This document shows positions 25,830-36,275 of a stretch of DNA of 64,000 nucleotides, one piece after another. The first letter of the stretch is position 1. Every line of letters starts with the position of its first letter. The notes under the pieces are model-generated. The model worked only from the letters and a program-made list of their open reading frames with translations. It searched no databases and had not been told where the DNA came from. The translations under genes were made by a program, and so were the position numbers. Source of the stretch: Granulicella paludicola (lineage in GTDB: Bacteria; Acidobacteriota; Terriglobia; Terriglobales; Acidobacteriaceae). The stretch lies in the NCBI RefSeq assembly GCF_025685545.1, contig NZ_JAGSYC010000026.1, positions 1-64,000 of the forward strand. The letters are read 5' to 3'.

Positions 25830-26534
25830 ATGTATAAGCGTGTTCTGCTCAAACTCTCGGGAGAAGCCCTGGCCGCCGGTCGTGGCTTCGGTGTCGATGC
25901 CCTCTTTATCAATGCGGTTGCACAGGAAATTGCCGAGGTCGCGGCGACTGGCTGCCAGGTTGCGATCGTCGTGGGCGGAGGGAACTTCTTCCGTGGCGTG
26001 GCCGAGCAGGCTGTCCACATGGATCGTGTCGCGGCCGACCATATGGGTATGCTCTCCACGGTGATCAATGCGGTGGCGCTGCAGGATGCTATCGAAAAGA
26101 CAGGGCAGACAGTCCGCGTGATGTCGGCGATTGCGATGCATCAGATCGCCGAGCCGTACATCCGTCGCCGCGCTGTGCGTCATCTTGAAAAGGGCCGCAT
26201 CGTCGTGTTCGCAGCAGGAACCGGCAATCCGTACTTTTCGACCGACACGGCTGCGGCTCTCCGTGCTATGGAGATCAATGCGGACTGCCTGTTGAAGGCG
26301 ACCTCGGTGGACGGCATCTATAACGCCGATCCGAAGAAGGACGCGAATGCGATCAAGTTTGAAGAGATCACCTATATGCAGATGATTCAACTGGGGCTGA
26401 AGGTAATGGACATCTCGGCTGTGTCGCTGTGCAAGGACAACAACCTGCCGATGGTGGTGTTCTCGATGCGCGAGCGCGGGAACATCCTGCGCGTGGTGCA
26501 GGGCGAGAAGCTGGGCTCGCTGGTTACGGCGTAG
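25830..26534 (+). CDS. pyrH: UMP kinase
   Basis: 234 residues. ATP-dependent phosphorylation of UMP to UDP, an amino-acid-kinase fold and a hexamer in bacteria. Motifs: [16 protein letters not shown]-like start, [47 protein letters not shown], and [11 protein letters not shown]. The ATG at 25830 matches the family start; the ribosome site is poor, so expression may rely on upstream coupling. In many bacteria pyrH follows tsf; here tsf lies 14 kb away on the other strand. Confidence 0.97.
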   Translation: MYKRVLLKLSGEALAAGRGFGVDALFINAVAQEIAEVAATGCQVAIVVGGGNFFRGVAEQAVHMDRVAADHMGMLSTVINAVALQDAIEKTGQTVRVMSAIAMHQIAEPYIRRRAVRHLEKGRIVVFAAGTGNPYFSTDTAAALRAMEINADCLLKATSVDGIYNADPKKDANAIKFEEITYMQMIQLGLKVMDISAVSLCKDNNLPMVVFSMRERGNILRVVQGEKLGSLVTA

Positions 26535-26548
26535 CTACACCCGATTCA

Positions 26549-26645
26549 TTGTCATCCTGAACGAAGTGAAGGACCTGCTTTAAAACCCACCCACGTATCT
26601 GTATGGTGGGCGAAAAGCAGGTCCTTCGCGTTGCTCAGGATGACA
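26549..26645. repeat. Intergenic imperfect palindrome, parent form of the dispersed repeat
   Basis: Left arm TTGTCATCCTGAACGAAGTG...GACCTGCTTT and right arm AAAGCAGGTCCTTCGCGTTG...AGGATGACAA are inverted copies around a GGGTGGG-rich loop with its own CCCACC/GGTGGG stem. The right arm matches the repeat found inside nrdJ at 6270-6301 in 30 of 32 bases. It may also end the pyrH transcript and that of the acyltransferase. Confidence 0.85.
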
Positions 26646-26669
26646 AAGAGGAAAAAATTCTGAGAGTTC

Positions 26670-27857
26670 TCAAGCTCCGGGTTGTTGCGCTTCGCGCCGC
26701 CGCTTCCACCAGCCGCCGATGGCCTTCTGGCAGGGGTGCTCCACGAAGCGCCGCGCCGCCAGCGCCAGCACGATCACGAAGATGTAGCTGATCCACGGAT
26801 CGAACCGCTGCACATGCAGCTTTTCGGGGATGTGGTTCAGGTGCAGCAACACGAAGACGTTGAAGTGCAGTAGGTAGAGACAGTAGGTAGAGGTGCCGAC
26901 AGCGACCAGAGGGCGGATGGAGAAGACGCTCGCTAGCGGACTGGGGCCGCCGAGACCGAGGATGATAGCGGCGAAGAGCGGTGTCAGCAGTCCGCCATGG
27001 ATGAGGATGTAAGGCAGGCGGTCTGCCAGGTGATAGGCGACGAACCAGACGGCGATGAATCCGCAGAGGCCGACGAAGGCGCGGCTGCGTGAGGTCATCT
27101 TTGCGGCCTCGTGGAGACGCCCCAGCGTGAGACCCGCGAGAAAGGTGCAAAGGTACGGCAAAGGCGTATATTTGAGGGTTTCGAGCCAGTAGCCGCCGCT
27201 GTAGCGGTCGGCCATCTTACCGAGGTGGTCGGGATCGGTAAAGACGTAGATCGTATGCGGGATGAGGCCGATCATCCAAAGGCCGAGACCCAGCGCGAGC
27301 AGTTGCCAGGGGTTCTTTGGCAGGCGGAGCTTGAGAAGCAAGGGAAAGAGCAGATAGAGGGCGATCTCACAGCTAAGGGTCCAAGTGACCGTCATCCAGA
27401 AGGTGGCGAGGTCGGGGAAGAAGCCCTGGACCAGCAGCGGAGTGGCGAGTGCGCCTTCCCAGAACTGGGTGTGCGAACGCACATGGTACTCAGCGATCAG
27501 CATAGGGATCGAGATGAGCATCGTGAGGAAGTAGACCGGGTAGAGGCGGCTGAGACGCGCGACCCAGAAGTCGGCGATGTTGAGGCCGCCGGGCCGGTCG
27601 GCGTAGTTGTACGAGAGGATGAAGCCCGAGATCAGGAAGAAGAAGCTGACGAAGACGTAGCCGATGTTGATGAGCGGATAGAGCGAGAACCATCCCCACT
27701 GCAGCCCAGCAGGCGTGAAGTGAAAGAGCACGATGGTGAGCGCCAGCAAGGTTCGCAGTCCGGTGAGAGCGGGCATGGCGGGTTTTCGCACATAGGCGGG
27801 CGGCTGTAGCTCGGCGGCCTGTTCGCCGGTGGACGTGGGTGCAATCGCTGTCGTCAT
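26670..27857 (-). CDS. Acyltransferase family 3 membrane protein (OafA/YrhL-like)
   Basis: 395 residues with about ten TM helices. The family opening is clear: MPALTGLRTLLALTIVLFHF with the conserved R..A...V...H catalytic-site pattern, then SGFILSYNYADR and FWVARLSRLYPVYFLTML. Such proteins move acyl groups onto surface sugars (for example O-antigen or exopolysaccharide). ATG 27857 has AAGGTG upstream; an in-frame GTG lies two codons earlier. The substrate is not deducible. Confidence 0.93.
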   Translation of the reverse strand: MTTAIAPTSTGEQAAELQPPAYVRKPAMPALTGLRTLLALTIVLFHFTPAGLQWGWFSLYPLINIGYVFVSFFFLISGFILSYNYADRPGGLNIADFWVARLSRLYPVYFLTMLISIPMLIAEYHVRSHTQFWEGALATPLLVQGFFPDLATFWMTVTWTLSCEIALYLLFPLLLKLRLPKNPWQLLALGLGLWMIGLIPHTIYVFTDPDHLGKMADRYSGGYWLETLKYTPLPYLCTFLAGLTLGRLHEAAKMTSRSRAFVGLCGFIAVWFVAYHLADRLPYILIHGGLLTPLFAAIILGLGGPSPLASVFSIRPLVAVGTSTYCLYLLHFNVFVLLHLNHIPEKLHVQRFDPWISYIFVIVLALAARRFVEHPCQKAIGGWWKRRREAQQPGA

Positions 27858-27954
27858 TCGCACCTTTTTAGACGCGGATTTAAACGCTCAAGTCCACCGC
27901 CGATGGCTTTTAAAGAACAAGTGCGTGCTCTTTCTTCCTCTTCCCCTGCCTTGA

Positions 27955-28611
27955 TCACTGGACCTCAACGTGCCTGAAGCCAAGCCCCTGCAACATGGCT
28001 GTAAGCGTCGCCCGCGCGTTCTTCGTTGCAGTATCGAGGATGTGATCGTTCAACGCGGCCTCCTGAAGCTGGCCCTGCGCCTTGGTGCGAGTCTTCGATT
28101 CCAGGTTAGGATCGGCCTTGACGAAGAGGCCTGTCTCGCGAGCGTAGACGCGCGTGTGGTCGTTATCGATGTTGGTGCTGAAGACGGTTGAAGGCGGCAG
28201 CGTGATTTTGATGTCGCGCTCTGCACCGGACTCGGTGATGACCACGTTCTCTGGCTTGAGCAGGCCAAGGTCGATGCCAGCAATCGTCTGTCCCTGCACG
28301 ATCATCAGCAGATGATCGCCGGTGAGCGCGTCGGGAAGAATTGTGTTCGATTCATCGCCTTCGACGACGGTATCGAGTGTATACATCGCAGTTTCGAGCT
28401 TGCTGAGGCGCTGGATGCGCTCGACAACCGCACCATCGGAGATGAAGTTGACCTTCTCGCCCGTGATGTAGGAAGCGAGTTTGCCGGCAAGACCGACACG
28501 GGCCTTATGGACGAAGACGCCGACAAGTACAGCGCCTAGCACCAGCGATACCAGCACGCTCATGAAGGTGCCAGAACCGCTTCGTCCGGATTGGTAGTAC
28601 TGCATCGTCAT
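27955..28611 (-). CDS. DUF4230 domain protein
   Basis: 218 residues: one N-terminal TM helix (SVLVSLVLGAVLVGVFVHKA) and then the DUF4230 domain: VVERIQRLSKLETAMYTLDTVVEGDE, GQTIAGIDLGLLKPENVVITESGAERDIKITLPPSTVFSTNIDND and a helical C-terminus. Function unknown, membrane-anchored and probably periplasmic. GGAG is eight bases before the start. It is 40 bp downstream of pyrG on the same strand and may share its transcript. Confidence 0.9.
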   Translation of the reverse strand: MTMQYYQSGRSGSGTFMSVLVSLVLGAVLVGVFVHKARVGLAGKLASYITGEKVNFISDGAVVERIQRLSKLETAMYTLDTVVEGDESNTILPDALTGDHLLMIVQGQTIAGIDLGLLKPENVVITESGAERDIKITLPPSTVFSTNIDNDHTRVYARETGLFVKADPNLESKTRTKAQGQLQEAALNDHILDTATKNARATLTAMLQGLGFRHVEVQ

Positions 28612-28654
28612 CGTATCGCTCCGCAGCTAGAGTACAACCAGCGTTCGTGTTTCC

Positions 28655-30376
<1,722 letters not shown>

Positions 30377-30389
30377 TTATGCTGCCTGC

Positions 30390-30848
30390 ATGGGTTTTGC
30401 AGAGCTTTCCCTCGCCCTTGAACGCCGTACTTACACCTGGCTCAGGGCACTGGCGGATCGTCGTTCTTCCTTGCCGCCACACTTGCTGCTTGGCGAGCGT
30501 GGCGAAGATGCTGCGTTCTTTCACCTGCGATCGCTTGGCTATACGGTCGTAGCGCGACGCTGGCGGTCGGACCGACTCGCCGGCGATCTTGATCTGGTGG
30601 CGTGGGATGGAGCGACGCTGGTGATCTTTGAGGTTAAGTCGCGCAGTTCGCGAGGCATTGCGCCTGCGGAGATGGCAGTGGATGAGCACAAGCAGGAGAT
30701 GTTGCGAAAGATGGCCTCAGCGTACCTGCGCCTGATTCCCGAGCTGCATCGCGAATCAGTCAAAGTTCGCTTTGACGTGCTATCGGTCTACTTCGACTGC
30801 GGTGACCCAGTCTTCGAGCATCGGCGCAACGCGTTCTCCCGCGATTAG
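30390..30848 (+). CDS. yraN: YraN family protein (UPF0102, predicted endonuclease fold)
   Basis: 152 residues. The family core is GERGEDAAFFHLRSLGYTVVARRWRSDRLAGDLDLVAWDGATLVIFEVKSR, where G-D-L-D and E-V-K form the restriction-endonuclease-like D...ExK site. The N-terminal about 30 residues are an extension. The physiological role is unclear; a Holliday-junction-resolvase-like activity has been suggested on the basis of the fold. Confidence 0.93.
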   Translation: MGFAELSLALERRTYTWLRALADRRSSLPPHLLLGERGEDAAFFHLRSLGYTVVARRWRSDRLAGDLDLVAWDGATLVIFEVKSRSSRGIAPAEMAVDEHKQEMLRKMASAYLRLIPELHRESVKVRFDVLSVYFDCGDPVFEHRRNAFSRD

Positions 30849-30968
30849 GCAAAAACTGCATTCTGTGCTCCGAATCTCGTCACGGGGTGGCCTCGGCGTG
30901 GTACAACTTTGCCATCCCGGTCGACGTCTTTCTTGTGTCTGCCTGACATTTAGACAAGGAGTTTTGCC

Positions 30969-31451
30969 ATGAGCGATGAATTCGGAAATGTGCCTCCGCA
31001 GGCTGGAGCACCAGAAGTCGAAAAGCCCTGGGGAACACCGGTAGAGACTGGCTATCAGCAGGTACCGCCCCCACCACCGCCGGGCGGGTATGCAGTGCCT
31101 CCGCAGGGCTATGCCATAGCTCCTGCCGGTAGCGGCTTGAGCGATTCGGCGGCAGGAGCCATAGCGTACATCACCATCATCCCGGCGATCGTGTTCCTGC
31201 TGATCGATCCTTATAAGGACAAGCCGTTTGTGAAGTTCCACTGCTTCCAGTGTCTGGGATTGGCAGTGATTGGCTTCATTCTCCATTTCCTGGTCGTCAT
31301 TCCTCTGCTCGGCCTGCTACTCGTGCTGCTGGGCGACCTGGCCCTATTCGTGGTCTGGTGCCTCTGCATTCTCAAGGCGTCGCAGGGTGGTTCTTTCAAG
31401 ATTCCAGTAATCGGGAGGTTCGCTGCGGAGCAGAGCGGCTACAACGTCTAG
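30969..31451 (+). CDS. DUF4870-like small membrane protein
   Basis: 160 residues; AAGGAG eight bases upstream of ATG 30969. A proline/glycine-rich cytosolic N-terminus (QQVPPPPPPGGYAVPPQGY), then helices IAYITIIPAIVFLLID, FHCFQCLGLAVIGFILHFLVVIPLLGLLLVLL and LALFVVWCLCILKASQGG, as in DUF4870/Tic20-like proteins. Function not known. Confidence 0.85.
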   Translation: MSDEFGNVPPQAGAPEVEKPWGTPVETGYQQVPPPPPPGGYAVPPQGYAIAPAGSGLSDSAAGAIAYITIIPAIVFLLIDPYKDKPFVKFHCFQCLGLAVIGFILHFLVVIPLLGLLLVLLGDLALFVVWCLCILKASQGGSFKIPVIGRFAAEQSGYNV

Positions 31452-31584
31452 TTCGCGCGAAATGATGAAGCGAGTTTGAGCTGGCAGGTGCCGTCGCAGA
31501 ATGTTGTGACGGCATCGTGCTTTTTGAGGAGTGCGGGTGATGATGGATTGCGGTGAACCAAAGGCGCAACGTAAACTCGCTGGC

Positions 31585-32505
31585 ATGAAACGAATTCTGA
31601 AAGTTCTCTCTCCGGCGGTAGTGTTGGGTTTGTTGGCTTGCGCGGGCACGGCCAGCGCGCAGGACTGGGCGAAGGCTGCGCTGAACAAGAGCCCGCGGCA
31701 TGGGGAGTACGTCACGATCGGTGAACCGGGTGGCCGGAAGCTTCAGGCGTTCGTCGTGTATCCCGAGGTGAAGGACAAAGCGCCGGTCGTGGTGCTGATC
31801 CATGAGATTTTCGGCGAGAGCGACTGGTTCAAGGAGATGGCCGACGAGATCGCTGGCGCAGGGTACATTGTGGTGGCTCCTGACCTGCTGAGCGGTTATG
31901 GACCTGCACCTGCGGCAGCGACCGACACGTCAATGGCAGGCATGAGCGGCGAAGACCACATGCACATGGGCGGGGGGGCTCCGGGCTCAGCGTTCGTACC
32001 TGCGATGCCTGGCGGCACCGCAGCTTTCGGAGATCAGAGTGCCGTAACAAAGGCGGTGTCTTCCCTGCCGAACGAGGGCGTCCTGACCGATCTGGATGCG
32101 GCTGCGGATTATGGCAAGAAGCTGCCTGCGGCGAGCGGCAAGCTATATGTGGCCGGGTTCTGCTGGGGTGGCGGCAAGAGTTTTCTTTACGCGACGCATC
32201 GCAAGGACTTGAGCGCCGCCTTCGTGTTTTATGGACCTCCGCCAGCGGCTGAGGCGATGAAGAACATCACAGCGCCGGTTTACGGGTTTTATGCGGGCAA
32301 CGATGCGCGCATTTCAGCGACGGTTCCGCAGACGCAGATCGACATGAAGGCTGCGGGTAAAACGTACGACCCGGTGGTCTATAACGGTGCGGGCCATGGC
32401 TTCATGCGTGCGGGCGAAGCCCCCGACGCGAGCGCTCCAAATACGGCAGCTCGCACGGAAGGGTTTCAGCGGCTGGTGAAGCTACTGGGTGGTTTGAGAC
32501 AGTAA
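31585..32505 (+). CDS. Dienelactone hydrolase family protein, secreted
   Basis: 306 residues from ATG 31585 with signal peptide MKRILKVLSPAVVLGLLACAGTASAQ; an in-frame extension reaches 31531. Alpha/beta-hydrolase core: VVVLIHEIFGESDWF, nucleophile cysteine in AGFCWGGGKS (Cys as in true dienelactone hydrolases), acid in AGNDARI and histidine in NGAGHGFMR. A Met/His/Gly-rich insert (MAGMSGEDHMHMGGG) is unusual and might bind metal. Substrate unknown. A strong terminator follows. Confidence 0.92.
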   Translation: MKRILKVLSPAVVLGLLACAGTASAQDWAKAALNKSPRHGEYVTIGEPGGRKLQAFVVYPEVKDKAPVVVLIHEIFGESDWFKEMADEIAGAGYIVVAPDLLSGYGPAPAAATDTSMAGMSGEDHMHMGGGAPGSAFVPAMPGGTAAFGDQSAVTKAVSSLPNEGVLTDLDAAADYGKKLPAASGKLYVAGFCWGGGKSFLYATHRKDLSAAFVFYGPPPAAEAMKNITAPVYGFYAGNDARISATVPQTQIDMKAAGKTYDPVVYNGAGHGFMRAGEAPDASAPNTAARTEGFQRLVKLLGGLRQ

Positions 32506-32539
32506 AAAGACCCAGTGATTAGCGGCGAGTGAAGTCAAC

Positions 32540-32579
32540 AAGGGGCGGACAGCATGACTGTCCGCCCTTTGTTTTTTTG
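32540..32579 (+). terminator. Strong terminator after the dienelactone hydrolase gene
   Basis: GGGCGGACAG-CATGA-CTGTCCGCCC followed by TTTGTTTTTTT. Confidence 0.95.
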
Positions 32580-32640
32580 TTACCAAGCTTTTGTTCGGAT
32601 AACAGCCATCCGATGGGACTAGAGATCAGCGTCGAAGCCA

Positions 32641-33744
32641 CTACTTACTTGCTGAAGCGTACTTTCGAGGCCACCAGAGGCGGAAGGTCGTGCCAGACGC
32701 AGAGGTCTCGATGACTTCGACGGATCCGCCGTGGCGCTGCATGATCTGGAGGACAGCCCAGAGGCCCATACCGTTACCCTGCACTCCCTTTGTGGTGAGT
32801 CCGAAGCTGAAGAGGTTTGCGAGCACCGTGGGCGGGATACCCGTGCCTTGATCGGTGATAAGCACCTCTACACCCTCAAGCTGGCCGTTGAAAGCCACTA
32901 TGACCTTACGACCACGCTCCGGGATAGCTTCGCAAGCATTGCGCATGAGGTTGAGCAGCACCTGGCGCGGCTCACCGGGGAGTGCCTGCACGGTGGTATC
33001 GCCGCTCGCGATGAGGTCGAGGTTTAGCTGCTGCTTTTGCAGCAAGGATTTGAGCAGGGAGCGAACAGATTCAGCTGCCTCGTAGAGGCTGACCGATTCG
33101 GGCTGAGTGCCTTTACGAAAGAAGTCCAAGGTAGAGCGGGAGATTGTGATCACCCGACTGGCTTCCTCTTCGGCGGCGGAGGCCCAGCGATTGATCTCGG
33201 GGGTGGCGGCCTCGTCGTTACGAATGAGGTAGAGAAGGTTCTGGATGGCGTCGAGAGGATTGGCTACTTCATGCGCCACCATAGCAGAGAGCCGCGACCA
33301 TTCTTCGAGCTTTTGCGCGGCCATCAGACTCTCCTGCATCTGGCGCTGCTCCTGTTCCTTATTCGCAAGCCTAGCAGCGTAATCGTTGATGCTGTCACCG
33401 ACGGTGCGAACGCGGCGGATCAACTGGACAGCCACCCACGCTGAGAGCAGGGCCGTGATGATGTTCGTGCTGGCGTCTATCCAAAAGAAAGGCACCCAGG
33501 TAGTGACGACTTCCATGAGGTGCGTGGAGCCGCAGGCGACGATGAAGAGGGCAAAGCCGGTGGCGAAGTATGCCCAGTCGCGGGCGATGACACGGCGTGT
33601 GTGTCGGACAAGATAGAGCAGCGTTAGGCAGACGGAGAGGTAGGCCAGCGCCGTGATGGAGTTGGCTATCACCATAGTCCATATAAGTTGCGGGTCCGAG
33701 CGCCAACAGACAGCGTGCGGCATAAGAGGTATGTGCGAAAACAT
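32641..33744 (-). CDS. Sensor histidine kinase with ethylene-receptor-like membrane domain
   Basis: 367 residues. The N-terminal ~110 residues form three TM helices resembling the ethylene-binding domain of ETR1: IANSITALAYLSVCLTLLYLV in helix one and FIVACGSTHLMEV in helix two, keeping the copper-coordinating Cys-x3-His pair; the helix-one Asp of ETR1 is Asn here. Then a coiled coil (NKEQEQRQMQESLMAAQK), an H-box (MVAHEVANPLDAIQNLLYLI), N-box NLMRNACEA, G1 DQGTGIPP and G2 GNGMGLW. It should autophosphorylate on His and pass the signal to an unlinked response regulator; none is adjacent. Ligand unknown: ethylene is possible but unproven. Confidence 0.9.
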   Translation of the reverse strand: MFSHIPLMPHAVCWRSDPQLIWTMVIANSITALAYLSVCLTLLYLVRHTRRVIARDWAYFATGFALFIVACGSTHLMEVVTTWVPFFWIDASTNIITALLSAWVAVQLIRRVRTVGDSINDYAARLANKEQEQRQMQESLMAAQKLEEWSRLSAMVAHEVANPLDAIQNLLYLIRNDEAATPEINRWASAAEEEASRVITISRSTLDFFRKGTQPESVSLYEAAESVRSLLKSLLQKQQLNLDLIASGDTTVQALPGEPRQVLLNLMRNACEAIPERGRKVIVAFNGQLEGVEVLITDQGTGIPPTVLANLFSFGLTTKGVQGNGMGLWAVLQIMQRHGGSVEVIETSASGTTFRLWWPRKYASASK

Positions 33745-34028
33745 CGTTCGAGTTCCCTGGGCAGAATCCGTTACTTGCTAGTTTGAACAGCCTTGAAGAG
33801 AAGCCATATTGTTCTCTGGAATCCAAGAAGCTTAGCGAGATTCTATGCGGAATTACGGGTAGATGCTGCTGAGGGTATCTGAACACGTTCCAGTTTGGTG
33901 CGGGTTTCCATTCGAAGTTGCGCGTTATGTCGAAAGGATGGGCTTCTGCGCAGAGAAAGTGATGCTGCAATTCTTCACAGGAATATTTTCATAGGTGGAC
34001 TAGCCATTGCCGCAAAGGAACATAGAGA

Positions 34029-35366
34029 ATGTTCTCCATGCAAAGACGGGAATTTCTTCGGATAGCGGGACTGACTACGGCTGCGGTCGGTTGTGAACAC
34101 GCATGGGGAGCGACAAAGGTAGAGGTGCCGCGCTTTCCAAGTGGAAATCTGCCATGGCAGGAGACTTGGGACTCTGCTCTGAAGCTGCTGGCGGGCAACG
34201 TGAAAACCGTTCCCAAATACGACAAGCCCATGCTGATGGAAGGTGCCGTTTATCCCGGAGCGTGGATGGAGTGCGGTCCGTTGGAGGCGCTGGTTTACGC
34301 GCAACTTCGCAGGTATGTGCCACAAGGGGAGGGCCAGCCCGACCCGCTCGCCGTCGCTCGTGCCGAACACATGGCCTTCTTTGCCGTGCAGAAAGAGGAC
34401 GGGCAGATTCCCTCCTCCGACAAGCTCTCCGGAGAAACCGGCTTCGGACAGATTCAAATGGTGGTACCTATCGCTGCGACAGCCTGGGAGCTCGCGCAGA
34501 TGACACACGATCATGAACTGCTGGAAACGGCATACTCCGCTTGCAGCCGGTGGGACACGTGGCTGCGGCGGTATCGCGATACACGCAAGACCGGACTAGT
34601 CGAGGGATTTTGTACGTACGATACCGGACACGACAACAGCCCGCGATGGCAGGGCATCCCCAATCGCTGCCCCGACTCGGATGCGAGAAAGTGCCCGCCG
34701 ATTGCGACGATGCCAAGACTTTGTCCGGATTTATCCGCGACGGTGTACGGGGCGCGGAAAGCTCTGGCAGCGATGGCCGGAGCGCTGGGCAAGAAGAATG
34801 AGGCCGCGAAGTGGGAACAGGATGCAGAAACAATTCGCAGGCTGATTATCGAGAAGTTGTACTCGCCAGAGGATGCTGCATTCTTCGATCTCGACGCGAA
34901 GGGTGAGTTTGTGAAGGTCCGCGGCGACCTGATCACGCGTGTGATGGGCGAGCACGTGCTGAAGCTGGATATTGCGGGAGATCGAAAGATCTTCAACGAT
35001 GTGTGGGAGCGGCAGCTTCACAACCCGAAGGCATTCTGGGCGCCGTTTCCCTTCCCTTCGATCGCGATGGATGATCCGGCGTTTGTGCGACCGATCCCTC
35101 GCAATAGCTGGGGCGGAGCGTCCCAGGCGCTGACCGCGCTGCGCGTTCCTCGATGGATGGAGCACTACGGCAAGAAGGCCGAGATGCGACAGCTGATGAC
35201 GGCTTGGATGACGGCCATTGTGAAATCCGGCGAACCGGGAGGGCCGGGGGAGTTTCGCCAGCAGATGGACCCGCTGACCGGGGAGTTTACGAAGAAAGAT
35301 CCGAGCGGCTACTCTCCTGCTGCGCTGGTGTATCTGGATTTCGTGCAAAGGCTGGCAAAGGGGTGA
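34029..35366 (+). CDS. Exported six-hairpin glycosidase (MGH1-like, GH63/GH37 clan)
   Basis: 445 residues with a twin-arginine signal (MQRREFLRIAGLTTAAVG). (alpha/alpha)6-barrel markers: the acid in YDTGHDNSPRW, RNSWGGASQALTALRVPRWMEHYGKK, and the base in PGEFRQQMDPLTGEF followed by GYSPAALVYLDFV. These resemble mannosylglycerate hydrolase-like and GH63/trehalase-clan enzymes, which release glucose or related units from short glycans or glycosides. Substrate not deducible. The start may be ATG 34029 or ATG 34038. Confidence 0.8.
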   Translation: MFSMQRREFLRIAGLTTAAVGCEHAWGATKVEVPRFPSGNLPWQETWDSALKLLAGNVKTVPKYDKPMLMEGAVYPGAWMECGPLEALVYAQLRRYVPQGEGQPDPLAVARAEHMAFFAVQKEDGQIPSSDKLSGETGFGQIQMVVPIAATAWELAQMTHDHELLETAYSACSRWDTWLRRYRDTRKTGLVEGFCTYDTGHDNSPRWQGIPNRCPDSDARKCPPIATMPRLCPDLSATVYGARKALAAMAGALGKKNEAAKWEQDAETIRRLIIEKLYSPEDAAFFDLDAKGEFVKVRGDLITRVMGEHVLKLDIAGDRKIFNDVWERQLHNPKAFWAPFPFPSIAMDDPAFVRPIPRNSWGGASQALTALRVPRWMEHYGKKAEMRQLMTAWMTAIVKSGEPGGPGEFRQQMDPLTGEFTKKDPSGYSPAALVYLDFVQRLAKG

Positions 35367-35508
35367 GGCAGCGGAGAGGATACTTTCGGCATCGAAACAA
35401 GTGTGCATTCCGACTCGGCGTCCTTTGTTCTTGTCTGCTATACGCGATCGAGCAATTCGTGATGGAATGCAGCGTGGTTAAATCTGCAGTATGCCGGGAG
35501 GCAAAGAA

Positions 35509-35751
35509 ATGATCTGGTGGATTCTGGTTGGTCTGATTGCAGGGTTTCTGACAGGAAAGATTATGAAGGGCTCGGGCTTCGGGGTGATCGGCGACATCGT
35601 CATCGGCATCCTGGGCGCGCTCATTGGCGGATGGATCGCAGGCAAGCTGGGCTTTGCAGCCTCCGGCGGGCTGTTGTATTCCATTCTGATTGCCACGCTC
35701 GGAGCGATTCTTCTGACGTTCCTGTTCCGGCTGGTCACGGGACGCGAATGA
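35509..35751 (+). CDS. GlsB/YeaQ/YmgE family stress-response membrane protein
   Basis: 80 residues, three TM helices, glycine-rich: MIWWILVGLIAGFLTGKIMKGSGFGVIGDIVIGILGALIGGWI. This is the transglycosylase-associated/GlsB family, small inner-membrane proteins induced by stress. ATG 35509 has GGGAGG upstream with good spacing; an ATG at 35491 precedes it. Confidence 0.92.
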   Translation: MIWWILVGLIAGFLTGKIMKGSGFGVIGDIVIGILGALIGGWIAGKLGFAASGGLLYSILIATLGAILLTFLFRLVTGRE

Positions 35752-35774
35752 GTTCCATGAGGCGCTAGCAAGCG

Positions 35775-35813
35775 TGCAGGCCCAGGCGATTTGCCTGGGC
35801 CTGCATCGTTTGG
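35775..35813 (+). terminator. Terminator after the first GlsB-family gene
   Basis: TGCAGGCCCAGGC-GATTT-GCCTGGGCCTGCA followed by TCGTTT. Confidence 0.85.
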
Positions 35814-35921
35814 AGACAGGATGAAAGTTCTTATATTTTTTTCTGGACGATGGTTAGTTTTAAGTGGTTCAATCCTGATCGCTGGCTCGTCGTGAGACGA
35901 GCGTGAATCGAGGACACGACG

Positions 35922-36200
35922 ATGGGCATGAATACGTACTTCTGGTTTGGATTGGTGGGCTGGGTGGCTGGCTGGGTCACTGGCAAGAGCATGAAGTGCG
36001 AGAGCCACTCGCCATGGATCGATGCATTTACAGGGCTGATCGGTGGACTGCTGACGGGTTACGCCGTTCGCGGTGTTGAACATGTGAATAATTGGGGTTT
36101 CCTGATGGCCGTAATCGTGGCTTCCGTGGGCGCTGCGCTACTGACATGGGTGACGCATCGCGTGAAGGATGCCGTGGAACATCGGCATACCGCGCACTAA
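35922..36200 (+). CDS. Second GlsB/YeaQ/YmgE-like membrane protein
   Basis: 92 residues: MGMNTYFWFGLVGWVAGWVTGKSMKCE, DAFTGLIGGLLTGYAVRGV and a third helix FLMAVIVASVGAALLTWV. It is a diverged relative of the gene 170 bp upstream, with an extended C-terminus rich in charged residues and histidines. Each has its own terminator, so they are separately expressed. No catalytic motif. Confidence 0.85.
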   Translation: MGMNTYFWFGLVGWVAGWVTGKSMKCESHSPWIDAFTGLIGGLLTGYAVRGVEHVNNWGFLMAVIVASVGAALLTWVTHRVKDAVEHRHTAH

Positions 36201-36231
36201 TCGCAAGATTGATTGGGGGAAGGAAACAGAA

Positions 36232-36257
36232 AGAGCCCGGGCGACGACCCGGGCTCT
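36232..36257. terminator. Terminator between the GlsB-like gene and the VWFA gene
   Basis: AGAGCCCGGG-CGACGA-CCCGGGCTCT hairpin, convergent position, able to serve both strands; weak T-tracts. Confidence 0.7.
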
Positions 36258-36275
36258 GCTGTCTTGTAAAGAGGC

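Noticed and set aside
34103-34516. Alternative frames inside the MGH1-like glycosidase gene
   Set aside because: Fully overlapped by a gene with clear family motifs; no independent support.
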